Shown here: one piece after another, positions 46,107 through 57,436 of the stretch
How positions within the stretch are numbered: position 1 is the first letter of the stretch
Layout: every line of letters starts with the position of its first letter
Assembly (NCBI GenBank): GCA_032622095.1
Contig: CP136062.1
Span: 165,314,590 to 165,378,589 of the forward strand
Length of the DNA stretch: 64,000 nucleotides
From: Siphonodentalium dalli
Lineage: Eukaryota > Mollusca > Scaphopoda > Gadilida > Siphonodentaliidae
Direction of reading: 5' to 3'
Notes under the pieces: model-generated
Seen by the model: only the letters and a program-made list of their open reading frames with translations
Told to the model about the DNA's origin: nothing
Database searches by the model: none
Position numbers and translations under genes: made by a program

Positions 46107-47040
46107 GCGCATTGACAAATACATAATCTTGAGTATATTCTCCACACTATAATCGAAAAATACAAAGGAATGGACACATGATTCAATCCAAATGGTTTAT
46201 TTAAAAAACACTCCCGCCAAGAAACCCCCACTGATGACGTGCGCAAAAAAATATGTACTTACAGCAAACACGTGTTGTTGGAAACTGGGGCGCACAATGG
46301 GGACTGTCATTTATCATGGCTATAACTATTACCCATTCGGTAATTCATAAATGACATTCATTGCAAATTCAAACAGAATATATCTTAGATTTAGTATTAG
46401 TATCAATTGACCATTTATCGAATGTTGTCATTGAACTTATTGATCAGCTGATGACGATGAAAAAATCTAGGAACCTTGTCGACGTCATAGCAGCAATGAT
46501 AAAATACTGTAGCACAAATTTAGGTGCATCGGCCGTTTTGTTCTCTCGTTTGATTAATAAAATTATTATTCTGCGCGCATTGACAATTACATAATCTTGA
46601 GTATATTCTCCACAATGTAATCTAAAAATACAAAGGGATGGACACACGATTCAATCCAAATGGTTTATTTAAAAAACACTCCCGCCAAGAAACGCCCACT
46701 GATAACGAGCGCAGAAATTTGTACCTGCGAACACGTGGTGTTGGAATGTGGGGCGCACAATGGGGACTGTCATTTATCATGGCTATAACTATTAGCCATT
46801 CGGTAATAAATAAATGACATTCATTGCAAATTCAAACAATATATCTTAGATTTAGTGTTAGTATCAATTGACCATTTATCGAGTGTTGCCATTGCACTTA
46901 TTGATCAGCTGATGACGATGAAAACATCTCGGAACCTTGCCGACGTCAGCGCAACAATGATAAAATACTGTATAGCACAAATGTGCATCGATCGGCCGTT
47001 TTGTTCTCTCGTTTGATTAATAAAATTATTCTTCTCCGCG
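46107..47040 (+). repeat. Tandem duplication, ~468-bp unit x 2 plus the start of a third
   Basis: GCGCATTGACAA(A/T)TACATAA starts at 46107 and 46575, and a related GCGCATTAACA at 47038. The two full units are highly similar (AATCCAAATGGTTTATTTAA, CACTCCCGCCAAGAAAC, GGGGACTGTCATTTATCATG). The third diverges soon after its start. Confidence 0.88.
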
Positions 47041-47869
47041 CATTAACACTGCCAAATACTCAAGTAAATTGGCCATATCATGATGTGAAAAATCAAAGAA
47101 ATGACATTGTATAACATTAGTTACTTTTATTTGAACACAAGAGTTCACGAGACAAACGCGGCTATTTTTAAATTGAAAGTGCGCAAATCAATTCCGAATA
47201 GTGCTGCATTTACCGCGAATTACTTATCGGCACTGTCTTGCCATTTTATATTGAATATGATTACTCAAAATTTCACTAAGAGAAAGCACTTTTCTCGATC
47301 GTAAGATACAATGTAGGCACGAAAGAATTGTTTAATTTATTAATTGCACAAGATATGTGCGGTGCGAACGTATTGACTGCAATGTCAAGGTCAAAAACCG
47401 CTGCGCCAAATTGAAGTAAACAAAAAAACACGTGCGTTGTAATCGATGGCACAATGTTGACTAGTTTGGACTAATAATGCAGTCAATTGTAACTGAATTT
47501 ACACGTATCTATCCAAGAGTTGATAGGCCACTTGATGATTTATTTTAAGTTTCATTTCACCACGTAGCCATTGCTTAAAACATTAATAAATCACCCAATT
47601 TCGTGATATGGTTTTCCGACAGAGAAATTGAAACTGAAAGTCACATTGATCTGTTGATAAAACAAAACTTACCTTTTGTTTGTTTATTACATTTATTGTT
47701 ATAAAATATAAATAGTATGCTGAAACCTACTAAATATTCAGCATACTATCATGCTTGGGGAGGGGGATTCACAACTCTGAATTTTTTTTTACTCCCAGTC
47801 CCCATCCATACAGATGAACATAATTTCATAAATCAAGAGCCACATAACATTTAATAATAAATAGATAAT

Positions 47870-48005
47870 ACCTACGAGTTTTGGTTGAATACCCGAATTA
47901 TCTCATGAGTGGGTGCAAGGAAGTACAGAATTTCCACGATGGAAATTCTGTACTTCCTTGCACCCACGAATGAGATAATCCGGGTATTAAACAAAAACCG
48001 TAGGT
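47870..48005. repeat. 135-bp near-perfect hairpin
   Basis: CCTACGAGTTTTGGTT... to AGAATTTCCA is mirrored by TGGAAATTCT... to AACCGTAGG around a CGA tip at 47938. Few arm mismatches. Confidence 0.92.
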
Positions 48006-48404
48006 TTTCTTTTTATTATATGCGCTATAAACCGCACGAAAACTGCTAATTTTGTCCTACAGTTCACTTCAAATTGTTAGAAAGCTTCGACATTTGCATT
48101 TTGTTTACATTCCATCAATTGATTTGCTCACCACCGAATGACAAATATCGAGCATAGCCGCCATAAGAAATAGTCCCCATTGTTTTATTCTGAAATGATG
48201 CGAGAAAATTAATGTATACATAATTTAGTGATAAGAATATATTAAAACAAATGAGTTAGTTAACATTATAACAATTAAATAACAGTTTATGAACCGTGAA
48301 AATCAATAATTAAAACAATAGTCCGGCTGTTATTGATATGCTTTGAAACTTAATGTGATTCGCCGCTATAAACCGGAAGTAATCTCCGAAAAAGTAATAC
48401 TATT

Positions 48405-48470
48405 GTGTTATCCATCGAGTCGGTTAGTGTTATCCATCGAGTCGGTCAGTGTTATCCATCGAGTCGGTCC
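48405..48470 (+). repeat. Minisatellite, 3 x 22 bp
   Basis: Three copies of GTGTTATCCATCGAGTCGGT plus two variable bases. Confidence 0.93.
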
Positions 48471-48899
48471 AGGCGATGGATATAACGCTCTACGCCACGG
48501 CAATTTCCCACTATTTAATGGGGAAGCATATAATAATACATGGTTTTCCCCAAAAACTTTGACGTCACCAGAAAGTTCTGTTGGCTGGAGGTAATGACGT
48601 TAGTCATATTACTGTTGGGTAAAGAAAGGGTTAATAAAGCATACCAAAAAAAATTGAACCCAAAAAAAAAAGAAATCTAAAAAAAAAAAATATCTAAAAA
48701 TTAAATTAAAAAACACAAAAAATTATTATTTTTTTAGGACCGATTTTACAGACCGTAAATTAGGGTTGATGAGATCGGCCCCTGGCACTGAAAGGGTTAA
48801 TACAATGGAATCTTTACAGGAAGTATCACTGAATTATGTTGTCTTAGTATGATTAGTTTTGAAATTTTATTTATTTTTAACTCACCATATCTTTTTCAG

Positions 48900-49149
48900 A
48901 AACAACATGCACGGCCACCGTTGTCAGCACAGTTGTTTGAGCCGCCACCCCCAGAAGTTCTAGAAAGAGTGATCGAGGAGCAGAATCAAATCAGTCTGGT
49001 ACAACGTCATCACGACAAAATTCACAACCATTCGAACCCGTATGCAAGGCCAAATTCTGCTTCTATAAATAAACTCCAGCCGGTCATGCCACCACTTGGT
49101 CCGAAGCCCAAGCCGAAAGCCGTCAAGCCGCCTACAGTGCCATCTGCTG
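48900..49149 (+). CDS. MTSS1: MTSS1 exon: proline-rich scaffold segment
   Basis: The 250-nt exon follows CACCATATCTTTTTCAG and precedes GTGAGTAAA, entering in phase 0 and leaving one base into a Gly codon. It reads KQHARPPLSAQLFEPPPPEV, a charged helix-like stretch (LERVIEEQNQISLVQRHHDK), HSNPYARPNSASINKL and a PPLGPKPKPKAVKPPTVPSA tail. The FEPPPPEV and PKPKPKAVKPP runs are PxxP-type candidates for SH3 binding, as found in MTSS scaffolds. Frame, splice consensus and GC-rich codon use against an AT-rich background support the exon; identity of the segment itself is less diagnostic than the IMD. Confidence 0.88.
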
Positions 49150-49909
49150 GTGAGTAAATTCCCTTTCATACCAGCCCGAGTGTGGCCGACCGATGCTCTT
49201 GAGAGTACCATTGCATCACAGGATTTCAAATTATCATGAATTGTTAACGATGCAAAATCCGAATTAACACTCCGAAATTACGATTTCTTTGGCTTCAGGG
49301 GTAAAACATATTTGAATCGAGTCGAGGAACCCACCCATCAAAGCGTGATCAGATATCAATTTTTGAAATTTGATTTTTCTCAAAATGTATACTTATTTGT
49401 GGCCCATAAAAAGTTGTCAAACCGACGGTCTCAGACAAAACTGTGGATGAAGATGGATAACTTTAAAATCAAATGGTAATACGGGCCAATTTTGTGATAC
49501 TCAAGTGATAATACGGCGATATTTCGTTGGAACAACATGTTGATAAATAACACGTTTTGGCAAATTTTATACCATAATTGACAGCAGTTAGTATTATTTT
49601 GTTGTAATTAATATTCTGATAACTAAAGTGTATTTTGAAGAAATATTGTTGTTGTAAATTGATGATATGGGGACCATCTGATTAGATTGAGTACCTTTAA
49701 CCTTACTGTCATTATTGTATATCACACGATAAAATTGTTTTGTGTTGAAATTTGACATACTTTTGGAACTATATTTCTCTGTGGCAGGAAGTAAAGTAAG
49801 ACTGAGTAAGTGGACACAGATCACCTGTTGTCTCTGATGCATTGTTTGAAAGTTTCTATGAGAAAATTTATTGTTATAAATGGTAGATTTCTTTAGAAAC
49901 ACGTATAAT

Positions 49910-51320
49910 AATTCCTTTGTGGGAAATGTTCAGATAATAAGTTCAACAAGCGACCTATGGTCTTTTGTTGTCTCCCGAAAAAAATAATTCTGGGGACTAT
50001 TAAAATAGCCTCCGTCCGTCCGTCCGTTCTTCCGTCTAGCCGTGTGTCCGTGCGTCCGGGAAATGGTTTCCGGATGATAACTTAAGTTTCGGTTATTAGA
50101 TCAAAAGCAAATTTCATAGGTGAGTTTATCGGACCAAAATAAAGGTCAAGTTCGAATATGGGTTTGCTCCGCCCATTTTTGCGAGAGTTATGGCCCTTTT
50201 TTGACTTAGAAAACCCCTGAAAGTTGGTTTCCGGATGATAACTTTAGTAGAGTTAATCGGATTCAAATCAAATTTGGTATATTACTTTCTCCCAGCAAAA
50301 CACAGGTCAAGTTCGAACTTGGGTTCTGCCCGACCATTTTTGGCAGAGTTATGCCCCTTTTTCGACATAGAAAATTCAGTTTTTCTTCTGTTTTTTGGTT
50401 TCCGGATGATAACTTGATTTTGGATTGTTTATATGCAAAACCCGTTTTTTTGTGGATTACTTATATCAAAATACAGCTCAAGTTCGAATTTCGCAAGAGT
50501 TATGGCCCTTTTTTGTCCGCGACCCGTCATAAAACCCCAAAAGTTGGTGTCCGAATGTTAACTTTAGTAGAGTTAATCAGATTTAAACCAAATTTGGTAT
50601 GTGTCTTTCTCCCAGCAAAACACAGGTCAAGTTCGAATTTGGGTTCCGCCCCCCAATTTTCACCAGAGTTATGTCCCTTTTTGACTTAGAATTTTGCCAA
50701 TTTGAGGTTTCCGGATGATAACTTTAGTAAATGTGTACTGAATGAAATTAAATTTGGTATATGTAGGTTTACTAGCACAAAAGACAGATCAAATTCGATT
50801 TCGTGTTCCGCCATGCCAATTTTTATACGCAAACAACGGTCGTATCAAGCCGACGCATAGAGGTGGACATGAGGTCTACCGACCTTTTATTCGACTTGTT
50901 TTACTTAGAAAATTTCTCATTTTTTCGGTTTCCGGATGATATCTCAAGTTTGGATCCTTTAATTGCAAATACCGTTTTTATGTGGATCAGTCATATCACG
51001 ATACAGGTCAAGATCGAATTTGAGTTTGAACCGATGATTTTTCTCAGAGTTATGGGCTTTTCGACTTAGAAAATTAAATTTTTCTTGTAATTTTCTTCAT
51101 TTTGTGCCAATTTGAGGTTATATTTTGACTTTAAGAGTTTTTTTAAGATTTGGTTATTTGTATGCATGTCAGTAATGAGACAATGCACAAGTGTCTTATC
51201 CATATAGTATACTTCTACAAAACCTCCGCTCCAAATGAAGCCACCGGTTCGGGGGACACTGTGGCCAAGCGGCCTTTTATTGAACTTATTATCTGGACAT
51301 TTCTTGAAGGATAAAGCACA
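49910..51320. mobile_element. M6 MITE fragment split by an M8 element
   Basis: GGGAAATGTTCAGATAATAA and CGACCTATGGTCTTTTGTTG stop at 49970; TGAACTTATTATCTGGACAT resumes at 51281. Comparison with unbroken M6 copies fixes the M8 ends to within a few bases. Confidence 0.75.
49971..51280 (+). mobile_element. M8 tandem-repeat element, complete copy (1.31 kb)
   Basis: It starts TCTCCCGAAAAAAATAATTC, forms a head hairpin with TCTGGGGAC, has a CCGTCCG tract and about six ~150-170-bp units (CCGGATGATAACTT at 50069, 50231, 50401, 50712 and 50932). It ends GTTCGGGGGACACTGTGGCC and CCTTTTAT. Starting TC, a 3' stem and no clear target duplication fit Helentron-related (HINE/pearl) elements, by inference. 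Confidence 0.78.
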
Positions 51321-51886
51321 TGCATATGTGTTGCAGGTCAGATTGCATTCTTCTTTGAGGATGGACCAATGATGTCATATTGCCCTATCGCTGGGAGTAA
51401 TAATATGAATAGCGTGTCTTTGAGCACGTTGGTGGATTAAAGTGATGTGAAACACTGCGATAGGTGATCAAATGGAAATGGAGAATAATCTTGCTCAAAG
51501 TAGTTATTTAAAAAAAAATTATATCCAAATTGGCTACACACATCATCATTCCTATATATTAATGAATTGCAGCGATTCTCGAAGGTGAAATCATTTTCAT
51601 TAGTTTATCGTAGATAGTTGCATCCCGAATCGAGAAGTAAATATTTACAATTAAGGATAGTTCAGATGATGATTTCTGTGGAGTGGTACGTCGATTAGGT
51701 TGAAATTTTTGGCGATATTACTAAAATGCTACATTCTTCCAGTTGACATATGAATGTTAACATCAGTTTCACATACTCAAACAAGTCCATATTATGTCTA
51801 TAAAACAAAATATTTTCTGTGGACAGAACTGGGTTTGTCGTTATTTTATTCACACCTGTTCACCTTCATGTTTTGTGTGTTTACAG

Positions 51887-52014
51887 AGCCAGTTTACATG
51901 AATCAGGAGCAACTGGCCGAACTGCATGAACGACAGCGGATCCTGGATGCCCAGAACTCATCTGAAGGGGAAATAACCCCGACTAAGGAGAATGTCGCAA
52001 ATGGTCATAATCAG
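51887..52014 (+). CDS. MTSS1: MTSS1 exon: charged helix segment
   Basis: The 128-nt exon follows CATGTTTTGTGTGTTTACAG and precedes GTAGCT. Two bases complete the Gly codon begun in the previous exon, then it reads PVYMNQEQLAELHERQRILD (after E), AQNSSEGEITPTKEN and NGHNQ, ending in phase 0. The QEQLAELHERQRIL stretch looks like a short amphipathic or coiled helix. I do not recall an exact family counterpart, so assignment rests on splice signals, continuity of frame and phase with both neighbours, and codon composition. Confidence 0.86.
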
Positions 52015-52152
52015 GTAGCTATACCAACACCATCTATCAATGGAATAGTGTATCAATTGTACAATGTTCTAATCTTACAGCTGCTGCATATAACTGTTTG
52101 AGCTTTAGCAATAACATTATTCCTGACATTTTTACCCACCCTCTTATGTTAA

Positions 52153-52399
52153 CCCTTTCATGACAGGAGATACACTGGTGCAGCATTAAAGATCATGTTC
52201 CAGTGCATTCTCATATATATGCGAGTCGCCCATAGGGAGCCTCGCATATACAAGAGAATATGCAGGCTTACAAAGTCTAGGTAAATATTGTTATATCAAT
52301 GTATTCTCTTATATATGTGAGGGAGACTCGCATTTATATAAGAGAATACATTGGCACAGGGTTTTCACAAAATTTTTGGAAGCTCCAGTCATGAAAGGG
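52153..52399. mobile_element. M3 MITE, TTAA target
   Basis: TTAA at 52149-52152 and 52400-52403; ends CCCTTTCATGACAGGAG and CTCCAGTCATGAAAGGG; both hairpin modules. Confidence 0.87.
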
Positions 52400-52439
52400 T
52401 TAAAACAAAACATGATACTATAAATTTCACTAAATCATG

Positions 52440-52960
52440 ACATGAATCTCTACTTTGGCTACACCGGGAGAGATCATATTTCACCAGTTTACACAGTGGG
52501 AACTTTTTTATTTTCTGACATGGGAACTTTATAACATAAAAAAAAACACAGGTGATATATTTATTAGTTAATAACTTTTCCGTAATAATGCATTTCTCAG
52601 TATGAGAAGGTTCTAGCCTGAGGTAACATTATTTATGCACCTGTTGTCATTCAATTTTGTGTTGCATCGCTGCAATCCTGAAATTTTTGTCAGGCAATCA
52701 ATTGAATGTTATCATGAAATTGGCTCACATAAGTCTCCTATATCATGCAATCTCAAACTGGGACCTTCACCTACAGTGAAATACATTATTAAGTAGCCTT
52801 CGCCTACAGTGAAATACATTATTAATGAACAGGTATTGACTGAGAAATATATGACCTTCGTTATTTTTCCAATATTATAAGTTCCCCGTTATATCATCAA
52901 ACAGTTCACAGGTTTTGAACTTGTGGAATATGATCTCTAATTAACACCATAATAAGGTTA
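52440..52960. repeat. Fold-back element related to 15090-15840
   Basis: AGATCATATTTCACCAGTTT at 52470 is mirrored by GAACTTGTGGAATATGATCT near 52920. The 28-bp segment around CTACAGTGAAATACATTATT is duplicated at 52770 and 52803. Confidence 0.65.
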
Positions 52961-53064
52961 TTTTATTTAACCAAACGAAGCCTTGGAAGACAGACAGTAA
53001 TTCCAATAGAAACTCTAAAGTCATGAAATACCTGAAGTAAAGACTGTAATTCAGATTTACTTAA

Positions 53065-53411
53065 AGGGGTACTGTACACTAAATCCAGTCATTTATGGGA
53101 TCATCTCCTTTTATACTCAACAGAATATATGCAACAAATGAATGAATTTGAGCCATGGATTAGTGCAAAATACACTTTCTGTGCTCTATGAATGATGCAA
53201 ACAACATGGTACTTATAATGAAAATGATTTTATGACTCCAGCCATAATATCATTTTCATTATAATTACCATGTTCTTAGCATTGTTCGTAGAGCAAACGA
53301 GTGTATTTTGCACTAATCCACGGCTCAAATTAATTCATTTGTTGCATATATTCTGTTGAGTATAAAAGGAGATGGGCCCATAAATGGCCCGATTTAGTGT
53401 ACAGTACCCCT
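53065..53411. mobile_element. M9 MITE, full length, TTAA target
   Basis: TTAA at 53061-53064 and 53412-53415. The ends AGGGGTACTGTACACTAAAT and ATTTAGTGTACAGTACCCCT are perfect inverted repeats and the arms stay similar to the centre (AACAGAATATATGCAACAAA). Confidence 0.92.
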
Positions 53412-53619
53412 TTAATAGCTTTCTTTATGTCTGAGAAGCTGCTATTCAAATTTGAAGAATATAAGATAAAAATATTAGCAAGGTTTAGATTGAGAGCTTC
53501 TATCTTAGGTGCTGTCAGCTTCCAATGGTCTAATGATGTATTTGATCGCCAGGCATTCACTCTTATCGTTAAAGATGGATAATATTTATCCGTACACGAA
53601 ATGTCTGTCGATTGAATCA

Positions 53620-54126
53620 ATCAGGTGACTATAGATAGCTCACAGTAACTGGCGTTAAAAGTTCTTGATTTAAACTTTTCTATTACTTCTGCTTTGTATA
53701 TAGCAGCTCTTTGTTGCATGCATGGTGTCTATGGGTTTTGTGTTGGGATAAACTAATTTGGTAGAATGTTGTGTGGTGGAAGCACAGATTTTTTAGCCTA
53801 GATATGCACCTAAAATGAGCGTTAGTGGGAGTGTTTTCAGAATACATGTAGTCTGATTAAAAGTGCTTGAATAAATATTCTAGTCTCAGGGCCAACCACA
53901 TCGGCCCCGAATAGGTCACCAATAATTAATTACATTGTCAGAACTGAAACATTGACCCAAAATTAAGAAAAAAACTTCACTGTCTAAAAAACCCATGCAG
54001 CTTCTAAATTTGGTGCATTGTGTCTTACATAATCCCAGGCGTGTACAAAAGGAAACACTTTGTGTGTCTTGGAAACAAGTACATATAACATGCATATGTG
54101 CCAAATATCTACCGTATATTCAATAT
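53620..54126. other. Intronic sequence, nothing recognised
   Basis: No repeat family or exon-like segment seen. Confidence 0.45.
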
Positions 54127-54130
54127 TTAA

Positions 54131-54408
54131 AGGGGTACTGTACACTAAATCTGACCATTTATGGGACCATCCACTTTTATACTCTGCGGAATATATGCAA
54201 CAAATGAATGAATTTGAGCCATGGATGAGTGCAAAATACACTCATTTACTTTACGAACTATGTAAAAAATATGGTAATTATAGTGAAAATGAATTAATGA
54301 CATTTTCATTATAATCATCGTGTTTTTTTTTTACATCGTTCATAGAGCACATGTGTGTATTTGGCACTCATCCATGGCTCAAATTCGGATTTTGTGTACA
54401 GTACCCCT
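54131..54408. mobile_element. M9 MITE, TTAA target, right half shortened
   Basis: TTAA at 54127-54130, then AGGGGTACTGTACACTAAAT; right end TTGTGTACAGTACCCCTATAA with decayed target. Confidence 0.85.
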
Positions 54409-54519
54409 ATAATGTTATGAGTATATTTTATGTTGACATACATGTCAAAATCTCTCCCAAAATTCAGAATAAATATTTTTGGGCTGGTTTTCAACTACAA
54501 GCCCAGTAGACCTGACTTA

Positions 54520-55499
54520 GTCGGGGAGCCAATAAGGTTCACCTGCCCCCCCCCCCCCCCCCCCCCCAAGCGCGATATTATAGTGTCATTTTAAGACATT
54601 TGCCATTGACGAGGGTTCAGTAATAGATACAGGAAGAGGATTTGAAAAAGAGGGGTGAAACTTTCGATTTTTTTTGCGAGACGGTTTTGATAGTCATTTT
54701 ATCGACAAACCACACAGGCTGTTAATAGAATGTCAACAACTATGTGCTTTATTTTATTGGACGGATGTTTTACTTCAATTGGAAATTAAATTGGTGTAGA
54801 AAATTTCCAAAATGGCCGCCGAAAATATGAAAAATGGTAAATATTGCCCCAGGGTGTCCTGCTATGGCTTACAAGTTGTGGTTGATATATAAAATTGGCT
54901 AATCTGTATTATATACATTGAATACTAACATGTCTGATGCACCATGGATCATTGTTTCTATTGTCACCACTGACATCACCAGAAATATTGGATTTTTCAC
55001 TCACAAACTTGATATAAATATCGGCAAAAATTCACTTTTCAGGGTTGGACAATTTTTTTAATTAAAATGCAACTATCATTGGTATCAAAATTATTTATTG
55101 TTTTGGTCTATCTTAAATGTGTCACACTACGGTGATTATAGACCAAATTGCTCAAGATGGCTTCCAAAATGGCAACCAAATTTGTAAAAAGTTAAATTTT
55201 TACATATATCCGAACATTATTATCTGCGTTATTCGACAAGGTAGCAAACTGTGACTCACTTGGTTATTATAGGTGTTAGTTAATTAACCGACAACTACGT
55301 TCTATTCTGTTTGTCCCAGTTCCGTATGGGGCATGACAAATTCATTTTAAAGTTGCAGTATGGAATTTTGCGGAGAACCTCTTTTGTGATTCTGGCCATA
55401 TTATTGAAAGGAAATGGGCAAAACTTTGAGACGGAACTGAGATGAACCATAATATGTGGCTATTCTGGGTGCGCAGGTGGACCTTATTGGCTCCCCGAC
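54520..55499. mobile_element. 980-bp TIR element, TA target
   Basis: The termini GTCGGGGAGCCAATAAGGTT... and the complement (...CTTATTGGCTCCCCGAC) match over ~25 bp and are flanked by TA at 54518-54519 and 55500-55501. A C-run lies at ~54543-54567. TA targets suggest a Tc1/mariner-type element; no transposase frame is seen. Confidence 0.8.
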
Positions 55500-55606
55500 T
55501 AACTTTCTTATTAGGCTGATTGTGTTGATCCGTCACTAAAATAGTTCACCACCCTGTATGTGTTTGTATATTAAATGTCTACATCTTCTCTAACAAATAT
55601 ATTTAA

Positions 55607-55860
55607 CCCTTCCATGACTGGAGCTTCCTGAATTTTGCGAAAGCCCTGTGCCAATGCATTCTCTTATATATGCGAGTCTCCCATAGGGAGCCTCGCATAT
55701 ATACGAGAATATATTGACCTAACTTTATTTACCTTGACCTTGAAAGCAGTGCATTCACATAATATGTGTGAGGCTCCCTATGAGAGACTCGCATATATAA
55801 GCGAATCCACTGGCACAGGGTCTTCATTGCTGCACCAGCGCAGCTCACGCCATGAAATGT
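55607..55860. mobile_element. M3 MITE, TTAA target
   Basis: TTAA at 55603-55606 and 55861-55864; ends CCCTTCCATGACTGGAGC and GCCATGAAATG; two hairpin modules. Confidence 0.87.
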
Positions 55861-56087
55861 TTAATATCCAGAACAGAATTTGCCGAATCTATGTTTACTC
55901 GTCACATGCTCAATAAGTATGAGAAACATTATTGAAATCTATCATTCTCGACATAGTATTGGGTAGTTAGCTCGATATTTATTCTAATCATTTTCATGAA
56001 ATAAAATTTGTGATAAATATTATAAGATCACCTTCAACATGTTTTTGAGGCAGTTTGGCTTAAGGCCTGATTTGAATATGTGACCCG

Positions 56088-56415
56088 GTCGCCTCGCATA
56101 TATAAGAGAATGCATTGGCCTAACAATTTTGTTAAATTTTAATAATTTTTTCTTGTATTCTTTAACAATTTTATAATTTTACCCATAGAGAGCCCCAGAC
56201 AAACATGAGCAGACGACACTCTTCTATATGCTTCTATATATGTGTGGGGCTCCCTGCAGGGTAATGGATGTTTTTTATTTTATGTCCTAAAAAATGTAAG
56301 AAACATTTATTTAAAAATAATGATAAAAAATTGTTAGGCCAATGCATTCTCTTATATATGCGAGGCGACATATGGTCGACTCGCATATAGAAGAGAATGC
56401 ATTGGCACAGGGTAA
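56088..56415. mobile_element. Degraded M2/M4-type MITE with a small fold-back insert
   Basis: A half-module (CGCCTCGCATATATAAGAG) and a full module with GAGGCGACATATGGTCGACT are separated by an AT spacer. Inside, CATAGAGAGCCCCAGACA and TGTGGGGCTCCCTGCAGG form a second fold-back. Terminal CCCTTT ends are missing. Confidence 0.6.
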
Positions 56416-56959
56416 AAAAAAATCCCGACTTACTACTGGATTTTATATGGCGGGTCACATATATGGTGTGAGTTGATTTGTTGATTTGTGTTATGCTCGG
56501 CTATACCCCCCAAAAGGCTAAGGCATAATAGGTGATGATTTACTAATTGATGGAGGCTTTTGTTGAATATAGCATGTCTATGGATGATTGCATGCCATAT
56601 CACTCTTAACCTCCATGCAGCCCATTTGATCCATATATAGGACAGACTGACTACAGCACAAGTCAATTTATCTTATGTCGATTCGGAACTATTAACAGCT
56701 GGCCATGCGAATATTCAAATACGATTGATCGTTATAAAACTAAATTAAAAGTGTTATATTTTTTGTAAAGTTAACTTTGCACCCTGAATTCATTTAAAAA
56801 CAAATTTTAAATATCTAAACAAGATGATAAGTTTTTCGAAAATGTATTCACTACTCGAACTCATTGCTTCAATACACCACACAGGTAGTCTTTATAAAAC
56901 ACACTGGGAATCCGAACAACACTTTTAAAGTGGTGTGAGACACTTTTTATAGTTCGTAC

Positions 56960-57150
56960 GCTATGTTTTGTAAACAAAAGCCAGGTTCTGTAACATTTTT
57001 GACTTTTGTTTACATAACACAGCCTACGAGATTGACAATAATATACTATTTACGCGATATGTATGATTGGTATTAGAACAAAGTCTGTCTATATTATAAT
57101 ATTCTTTCTGTTTATAGTGGTTTTAAAGGATGTGACTATTATAGCAGCAA
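56960..57150. repeat. Dispersed repeat shared with 43490-43670
   Basis: CTTTTGTTTACATAACACAG, ATTGACAATAATATACTATT and ATATTCTTTCTGTTTATAG align with the other copy. Confidence 0.6.
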
Positions 57151-57210
57151 TACCCATCATGAAGGCGATCCATATCTTTTCAATTGGCCTGAGTCGATAC
57201 AGAAAGCCCA

Positions 57211-57315
57211 TCGAGCTTTTCGATGAATGGCAACAAGCCATATTTCCGACTAAATTCTGAAAAATTACCCATAATTCTGCTGTGGTTAAGGAGTCGATTA
57301 TTTAGGGCATTACTG
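57211..57315. mobile_element. M5 half-hairpin (right arm only)
   Basis: It begins at the tip (TCGAGCTTTTCGATGAATGG) and ends GGGCATTACTG before TA at 57316-57317. Confidence 0.85.
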
Positions 57316-57436
57316 TATCATTGTCATGAAGCTATTAAAGCATTCATTCATATAACTAACCAGCTTCTAACAGGAATGAATCCTCTTGTTTCTTTCCTCG
57401 TTCCTTCTCACTGATGATCTTTCTTTCTTCACTCAG

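Larger units (their letters stand above)
44714..48630. mobile_element. 3.9-kb TTAA-flanked composite insertion
   Basis: TTAA at 44710-44713 and 48631-48634. The left end is CCCTTTAGCGTTCAGAGCGC; the right end CTGTTGGGTAAAGAAAGGG resembles the M2 terminus. It contains a minus-strand GIY-YIG ORF, a pair of ~468-bp repeats, a 135-bp hairpin and a 22-bp minisatellite. No TTAA-type transposase is seen. The uninterrupted site is preserved in the M4 copy at 22.58 kb. Confidence 0.75.
44376..48796 (+). mobile_element. M4 MITE, long form, split by a 3.9-kb insertion
   Basis: TTAA at 44372-44375 and 48797-48800. Left part to 44713 matches 22254-22590, and right part 48635-48796 matches the rest (GCATACC, ACCGATTTTACAGACCGTAA, GGCACTGAAAGGG). 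Confidence 0.85.
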
